Below the pieces are notes generated by a model that did no database searches, had not been told where the DNA came from, and saw only the letters and a program-made list of their open reading frames with translations. Positions 30,001 to 39,000 of a DNA stretch of 64,000 nucleotides are shown here, piece after piece; position 1 is the stretch's first letter; every line of letters begins with the position of its first letter. The DNA comes from Sabellastarte sp. h YS-2021 (Eukaryota > Annelida > Polychaeta > Sabellida > Sabellidae). The position numbers and the translations under genes were made by a program. The DNA lies in the NCBI GenBank assembly GCA_964017235.1, contig OZ024935.1, forward strand, positions 86,829,052 through 86,893,051, read 5' to 3'.

Positions 30001-33000
30001 CGACTGACCCCCTCCCATAATCAACTTCTGTATGATGACTGGCTGTGTAAAATCTACCTGTAAAAATAATGACCTAATTAACTAATACATTAATCAGTTA
30101 TAATAAAATCATCAGCATCTGTAGAAGGAGTGGGAGTATAAAATCTACCTGTAAAATGTATAAAGTAATTATGTCATGAACATAATACACCATTCACTTA
30201 TTGTAAGATTCCCACTTAAAATCCAACCGAGTGTATAGAATGTACCTACAAAAATAAATTAGACAAACACCCAATTAAGACAATACACTAATCAATTATA
30301 GTAACATACCCACCTGTTTTTAGCTTCTGTGAGTGAGAGTGTAAAAACTACTTGTTAAGTGTATAAAATAAATATCTTGTCAACTTAATACCCAAATAAA
30401 TTAATTTAAGTTGCCCCTCTTTTTTGTTACTGAACTTCCACGTGTCTTGTTGCATTAAAATTCATATAGAAATGGCTGACACATTTAAAGTTGAAATTTA
30501 AGTTTTCATTTACACTGGTGTCCTGTATTATGGATGCATATTGCACTTGATTGCTGGTAATATTTGGGTTCATATGGACTCATTTACTTATTATTCAAAG
30601 AAAACAGTTGGTATTAAATGTAACTTAATCATTGAGAAGTACATTTTTTAAATTTTTATCACTCAAGAAATCAAAATACAGATCTCTGGCCTGTAGTCTT
30701 AGGATTCCAAATGTTTGTCTCCTCTTGTGATAAAAATATAAACATAAATCAGGTAGTTTTTCTATAATATATTGTGAATCAAACTCATTTCTCACCTGAA
30801 ACCATGCATTGTGTGCTGTCTGAGGCCACCAGTAGCTGTCAGTGAACTGTGGGTAACTGTCAGATGTCAGACGGATGTTGTTCATGTCAGAAGAACTAGC
30901 AGTTGATGAAGCACTGAAGGTTACGGCATCTGACTTGTTGGAGGTCGGAAACAATAAAGGTGAAAGGCAGTCTGGTTCTGAAAAATATAAACACAATTAG
31001 GTAGAAAATACAAAAAAATACAAATAAAATTAAGCCCTGTTCTATTAAATTTATTTGTTTAGTAGAAATGAATGCTGTATCGTGTAAAATTTCACTCAAC
31101 TAAGAATGTTAAAGTTCATTAAACTTTAGAAGTTCCTGCAAATTTAACAGTTTATCCAAATAACCAACTGTATTAATCTCCCACAAATTCAATCTAGCCA
31201 AGTGTTTCAAGTTTCTGAATTAGTAAACTTTCTTTCCAGCTAAAAGTTCAACTCAAATTGAATTGTTTATTAAGGTCAATCCATCGAGAAAAACAGGGTG
31301 AACGGAAAGCATATTTTGGATTACTTGAGATTAGATGCCCAATTTGCTATCCACAAGGCTTGGTAATTTGGCAAAAGCCTTAAACTGGCAGAAATGTGAA
31401 GTAACCATGGAGATACTATAACTCACGGTTTAAGTCCCAAGATTTCAGAAGCTGGAATGGGCAAGTTTAACTCTTTTATATATATTTGTATGAGGAGTTT
31501 TGCAAAATGACTTCACGTTAATTTTGATCTGTACGGCATGCTTATGGGCATTCTTCATGGATTCATATATCAATTTGCCCTTAAATCCTCAATGGCATCA
31601 CCTCAACCAAATGTCTAGTGATTTTTTTAATAAACAGATTGCTTGCACAATCCACACGTGACACCTGTGTTATGATTAACGTTTAGTGCTTTTATAATTC
31701 AATTGGGCCTCCTCCTCTACCCCGCCTCAAAGCCACCTTAATTGGGCCATTCTGCCATAAAGTTCTCACCATGTCAAGATACTTTCATTGCGACAAGAAT
31801 GATATTATGACTGTGGACAAGTTTCGTGACACCACTGAGAAACTCCAATACAATTGTTTATTAATACAATTGCTAACCCTTTCCTAGCAAGTTTAACTGT
31901 AAACACATCTTTTAACCCGAGCTAGCCTTGCTATAGATACACCAGTAAGTTCAGAATCTACCGGGAAGTCTTATATAGAATACTCATGATATATATTTAT
32001 CATTCTATAATAGATATTATAGGTGCAATTGTAATCATTATGCACGGTTCTCCTTCCTGATTTCATTTTGTAAATTATTTGCATGCAGATAGGGACTTTC
32101 AGAAAATATTATAATCACTATCATGTAATTTTACTGTCATTATATTGCATTCAGTATATGCTATATAGGTCAAAATGACAGACCGACAATTAACTTCCTT
32201 ACTAGGATAATTTTTAACCATGTTGTTCAATAATATGAACATGAACAAATAATATTTAATGGCTCCAGGAGAGACAAATTGAGAGGTCCTCAGTGGCCTA
32301 GTGGTTAGCAAGTTTGGCATCTAATCATAGGCTGTCACCTCTGTGGGTTCGAGTCCCACAAGTGGCAATTCTGAGGACCTGTCCCAATATGACCCTGGCT
32401 GTTGAACGGGACGTAAAACCCCAACTTTGACTTTGAGAGACAAATTGAAAATATACCTATTCACACAGAAGCTCAGGCCACGAGTAGATTCCATCCAAGT
32501 CGTCAGAAAGGATCATAATGTACTCCTCCATATGATATAATAATTATGTACTCATTCATCATATATTCTTATGACGTGTTCATAACGTACCCATTCTTCA
32601 CCCATTCATTATCATATGATCATAACTTACTCATTCTTCATGCGTTCACGTGCCGCGATCGTAACGTACTGATTCTTCAGATGTTCATTTGACGTAATCA
32701 TTATGTACACACACTATAAATTCATAATGATGTACTCATCCGCCATGTGACGTATGATGGTATAAAGCAAAACATGCCAAACAGGATACCTTGAATGGGG
32801 GTTGTCACTTCACATGGGGCAGTTTTCGTGATTCTATCAGGTGATTTTCTTTCAATAAACTATGCATTTTCGATCATTTCTAAATCTATGCAGAGCCTGT
32901 GGCTATGCCCAACATCATGAAATCTACAAATTTGAAAAGAAAATTTTAAAATTCCAAAACTGTGTAAGAAACTTACCAGAAACGCAGTTATTTTCCAAAA

Positions 33001-36000
33001 TCCAGCCGTTTGATAGAGTCACTCCATACGTCTGGGTGTTGATGTCACTAAGATGGCAGGTCCTGCTGTCAAACCACTCCACAGATTTACACTCAAATCC
33101 TGGGGAGGTACCCTGTTGACATTTGGCCATACATTCAGACAGATCCAAGCCATGGTACACCTCAGTGTCATGGTCTTGTATACTGATGCCTTGATAGAAG
33201 GTCCAGCTACATTCTGGATTGTTGCTGTTAATTTCTGGTCCTGCAACAATAACAACAATGACGATGAAATAAAATAAAAATTAAAAAAATAAATCTCAGC
33301 TGAGATTTTAAAATAAAAAATAAAATAAAAAAAATAAATCTCAGCTGAGATTTTAATAGTGAGATGTTAATGACACTTTAAGATTTTAATAGTACAGTCT
33401 TTACATATCACGACTGGGACAAAGAGAGAAATTAATTTTAAGTCACCTTCCAAAAGTAACCATATACATGTTGCACATTCAACCAAAAATTGAGTCAAAA
33501 TTAATTCTCACTTTCTGTGAATGCCAATTAAAAGCTAATCTCATCTTTAAAGATGCATCTGAGCTTTGGAGAATAAAACCTCACAATTGAGTTAATTTAT
33601 GAGTCTGGTGTCTGATTCTGATACTTGACCTTGTGCAGGTGTCACACATGTCATTGGCTTGTAATATGAGCACGGATCATCATGGGCAAACTTGTCCACC
33701 GAGGCACACAGATGTCCGTCCAGGTTGGCCATCCAGTAGAACTGTGCATCCGAAGCGCTAGACTGCGTGTACCAGTCAGAGTCCACAGCATCCCGGAACA
33801 ACCCAAGATGGTTGTCTCCAGTTCTGGTATTATACACAGGCATATGATACGTGTGTTTATATTTTTTCAATAATTTTAATGTAGATTTGAGCAAAGTCAA
33901 AGTCTGAAGGGGAGAGGGTCAGAGATGACCACCAAAAACTGAGTTCAACACTGCAAATGTTTTCTTTATTAAGATTTTGTTTTGAAGTAATGGCTCTTTG
34001 TTTTTATATCTTGAAAAGCCAGTTTATATACATAGTTATCATTGTACTAAAAGACGAGTTCCAACAAAAAAATTAAACAGAAGCAGTTATCTTGTTAAAC
34101 TGAATTTTTAAGCTATCTGAATATTTTTGGACATATCCAACTATTCTTCATTTTGCATACGTGTTTGAAGGTAAAATATGAAGTAAGATAATGCTACAAA
34201 CTACTCTGTAGTGAAAGTGACTTACTTTTCTTTGAGATTCTGTAATAGATAGAGTTCATCAAAACTCCGTGGATATGACATATGTACTTCCTCCACCCAA
34301 TGCATTCTGGGACATATACTGCGTTCCTCTGTGTCTCTGATGCTCTGTTGAAACCGGATGTGTTTGTAACATTGTCCCCTGTCTTCAGTAAAACCTGGCG
34401 GGCAGGCTGCAATATCCACATGGTTTATTAGCATAAATATACTACGTTTGGCAGTTTTTAAAGATTGGTTTAATTTTTTTTCATTATCTTAATTGTTATA
34501 ACCCAATTACACAGCCATGACCTAGCAGAACTAGCCTAACCATGAGCAAACTGTTGTAATTCTCAGGGCATATTGAGACCAATGCCATGAAAAAGGCGGG
34601 TATTCAACTAAACTAGTTTTGCATTACACATAATTTATTTATTTATTTGGGTTTTTTTACATCACTTTCAACACTGTACAGGTCATATCACGACGGGTTG
34701 TTTTGTGGGCAGAGGAAACCAGTACATACAGTTGGTCAAGGTTCTGTACTGTAAACTGCTGATCATCTGTTCGAAACTACCAACTTCACCACATGAGGTC
34801 TGGGGTGCATTACACTTGAGAGAGTCTGTTCTATACCAGACCTTAATACAATAAATCTCTGCACTCTAAAGCAGTACTTTCAACGTTTTTTTCTTTTTGT
34901 TCCACGACCAAAGTAAGGGTCTTTTTGAATGTTGGAAAAATCAGTTATGTCCTCTGATTAGTTATATAAAAACGTACGTGCTGGAGGGGTAAAGGGGGTA
35001 TGGGATGGACATACAGAGTGGCTCATTCTTCAACATGCACTGGACATCTACAAGATGCCTTTACACAGCTACAAGGATGAGATCCTGATGCAGATATCAT
35101 CTATACACAGAAAAGATCACAGAGAAAGGCATAACCCAAATAATGTGACTTGATCCTACCACCACGTTTCATAAAAATAACTCATAATACCCCGGTCACA
35201 CTACAGACAGTATGTCCTGTGGTTACAGGTTTTTACTTGGTGATGGAACCACCTCCAATGGAGCTCCATATTTTCTGAGGTTTGGTGTATACACTTACAT
35301 TACAGGCAGTAGATAGGTTACAATAGCTTTCCAATTAATGCCGTCATTGCTAAAGAAATCTTTTGATACATTCCCCAAAATAGTTTGTGAGACTTTCTTG
35401 ATCCATCCAATTGGTTTACAGTCCTTAACTATGAGCTCAGGATGAAAAAGATGGGTTTTTGATCACTGTAACACCAAAAAGATGACTTTACAAATGGTAA
35501 GATAGGTTTAAGATGGGTTTAAGATGTATTCCTTATGGCAGTATCCGACAAGAATTGGGAGCAATTTATAATAAATTCAAACAGTTTGATGTCATAAACT
35601 GTTCCCAATGGACATCCAATCAGGAAGCACTCACAAAGTACCGAAACGTCTGTACACGATTGTCGTAATCATAGTTTATGATGGCTTTAAGATCATTCCA
35701 ATAGAAAACATTGATCGATGTCCCGAACAGAAAAATGAGGGGTCGTATTCTAATTGTGGAGCCAATCACAATAATGGAACAGCCCCCTAACACTAAAATC
35801 AAATAATTCGCCAATTATAAAATAATGGACAAAACCAACAAAAGTGTGACATGAATTTACCTCAATTCAAGAGATAATTCTATTGTGTTGAAGATGAGTT
35901 GGAGTAATAAACTGTATTTCTATGGATGTCAGAGTCCATTATTCATAACTTTTGCAATTTATGAAAAACAAACATAAAACAGTCAAATGATAAAAGTTTC

Positions 36001-39000
36001 AACAAGAACAAGCAGTGTTTTGTGGATCAAACCGAAGCCAGTGAATACAACACGGAAATTGAGCAATAAACCATGTCTAAGGTCTAATGAGAAACAGTTA
36101 CAAAAATGATAGGTGCTAGAATTTCTTATAATGTACTTCATTTAGTTGTACCCTGAATAACATGTGAATAAAAGATTAGTATAGCTATATCTCTGTGAAA
36201 ACATATTGATTATTTTACAAAAGAAGACTATGCTGCAAATATCATCAAAGATGTGCTACTCTTAAAAATATAAATACATATATATTTTTAATATCTCTGG
36301 GTTTTTAAATTGATTACTCACGGCCCTAGAATGTGCTACCGGAATCAATAGACACCAGTTATTTATTTAAGTGTTAGTTCCATGTTGCCGCCTTTGGCCC
36401 TGATTCTTGCCGATTTTGAAAATTGGAATCTTTGCAATCATATATGTCGGGAAACAAAAATGGGAAAGTCACCAAAATCAGGGAAATGTCAAGCATTTTA
36501 TAATGGATGATTTGTGTTAATGATTAAAAAAAAAGCTTTGGTAAATTTCTGTTAAAAACCCAATATTGCAGCCATGTTTTATGTAACCCAATGTTAACAT
36601 GTCTCAACTATGTTGTACAAAAACTCTCAAATCAGTTCAATCTACTTACCTTGTAGTTGTTTACCATACAAAGCATCAACTTGGGAACACGTGAGCACGC
36701 TGACGTCACAGTGTATTTTCAGAGCAGTTGCAGACACCCCATGTGTAAAGGAAAGGGTCACAATGCCCCCAGAAAAGGATCTCTAAAAATAAAGATTAGA
36801 AGTGTATTTGACAAAGAACTGGTCAACATACCACTTACTTCACATTCAAATAAATTTGTTTCTGAGGCTCAACCTTCATCCAAAACATGACTCTAACAAG
36901 GCTGTTCCATTATTATGATCTCATTGTAAACCCACCTTCCAATTGAAAAAAAAAACAAATGATAGCAATCATGATCCATGGGGGTATTTTAGGATAGTTT
37001 TCCTGATATATTTCCCTGATAGCTTTCCGAGAGATGTTATGAATGGTTCAAGGAGTCTTCTCACAGGAGTTATGAATGGTTCAAGGAGTCTTCTCACAGG
37101 ATCCCAAAAACTTTGTGCTAGTTTTCTGATCCATCCATGGTTTACGAATTTTAAGGATCGATTTAAGATAGAAAAGATTGCGTTGCGAATGTCAAGTTAG
37201 GCTGAAGACCACTGTAAAATCAATAAGATTAGTTTATGAATGGTACGATATGATTAAGATGGTTTCGCAATAGATTGCTGAACACACATGTATTATGATA
37301 TTGGATCGGTTATATGTGTAGAGACCTTAAAGAGCTAAATGCAGAAATACAGGTATTCCACATGAAAGTGTGAAGGGACAATAAAAGGGGAGAAACAAAT
37401 ATAGAGCATACCAGAAAAAAAGCCTTGGGAAATGAGAAATGGATATTATGAGACAATTTATTCCACACTTTTGGAGCATCAAAGGCAAACCTGCAACCAA
37501 ACTACTAGGTAGCTTGTAAAGCTATAATTTGTATTCCCACCTTCTCCAGATTGAATTTATTGTTTATTTCAATTCTTGCCAATTTTAGACCTATGTCAAA
37601 TTACAGAGCCAATCACCTGATTAGTGTGAACATGCTACTCATTTTTTTCTCTACCAAGGATGTTATGGCTTTCTATGCATTTGTCTGCCCGTAGCTGTTC
37701 ATGATTACTCCAAAACTCTTGAAATGCTTATTTGTGAATGCTTAATGTTGGAAGGGCCTGTCCAAAGGAAGAAATGATTAAATGTTTTGGGAAAGATTCA
37801 GATCATACTCTCGGAAAAACAATCCCGAATTTCTACTATCCATTATTTAATATGTTTGAGTTTGTGGTTGATACTTAGTAAAAAATATTTTGGCTGAAAT
37901 TACAAAGTTGGGATGTAAACTTGTGGACTGCGATGCAGAAGTGCTCTCGAGTATTTTTTAATTTACCTGTTTAAGTGTCACTATTCTCCAGTCTACCTCT
38001 GATGACATTTTCTTGTAGTATACACTGACTGACGTGACTGCATGTAACCCACCAGGGTCCAGTACACTGGCCACCAAGTCAATAGTAGTCACTGTGTGTT
38101 TGTAGGTCAGGAAGATTTCAACCAGGGAATTCCCTGATGATGTCATCTGTGTGATGTCATTTCCGTTTGCTGTAAATTGCTCATACTGATGAGTGTCTAC
38201 AATAATTAAAAAAAATTAGTAATGACGTTTTTGAAGTCCAGGTCAAATGTTAAGGAAGGCAAACCACTACTATTCATACTACCATCAAACATGACTCTGT
38301 ACTCAAGGACAAAGGATAAAGTAATGTTATCTAATCTAACAATACTTCTATAATGCTTATCTTTGTACAAACAGAGATAATATCTAAATATTATTTGAAA
38401 TTAAAACTCAAGTTAAAGTTTGAAAACCATCGACTATCCACAACCAACTTCACCACTTTTGGTCAAGCAAGGAATGAAATAAATCATAGACCTGAGAGGT
38501 GAGACACAGGTAAAGGCTTAGTGTACCCTGATCATTTTCAACGGGTGTAAAATTATTTTAATCTGGGTTCACATTCCTCCAGTCTGTCTCCGTTGGTGTT
38601 ATTCGGAGAAGGGTTTTGGGGAGCACACAATAATAGTGGGCAAAATGCCAAACCAAATTACATTGTGGATAAAAATATTCATATTTCTATATTTTGTTAA
38701 AACTGAAATACAGATTATCAGAGTTATTGACATGTTGTAAAACAGTAAATCAAACATATAGACTGTGGTGGTGACATTTCCATGATACATCAAGAAAATG
38801 TACAAACATGACCAGCCCTGAACTATTCAATGTTATTCAGATTATCCACTTGGCTTTATCTTTCCGTAGGTTCTATAGGTGACATCATTAATATATTCAC
38901 AATTTTATTTGTCATAGTGAAAATAGAGACTGTCATAGTTGTTACATATTGAAATATATCTGATTCAAACATTTACACTCTAGTTGTAATATATCCCTGA

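Larger units (their letters stand above)
30978..32976 (-). other. Intron 8
   Basis: 2.0 kb, phase 1. Holds a SINE (32,285) and the 50-bp minisatellite. Confidence 0.7.
34407..36649 (-). other. Intron 5
   Basis: 2.2 kb, phase 1. A SINE fragment and a MITE end; 35,330-36,640 is unrecognised. Confidence 0.65.

Noticed and set aside
32285..32445. A functional tRNA gene
   Set aside because: A and B boxes are present but the acceptor stem does not pair and a SINE body follows.
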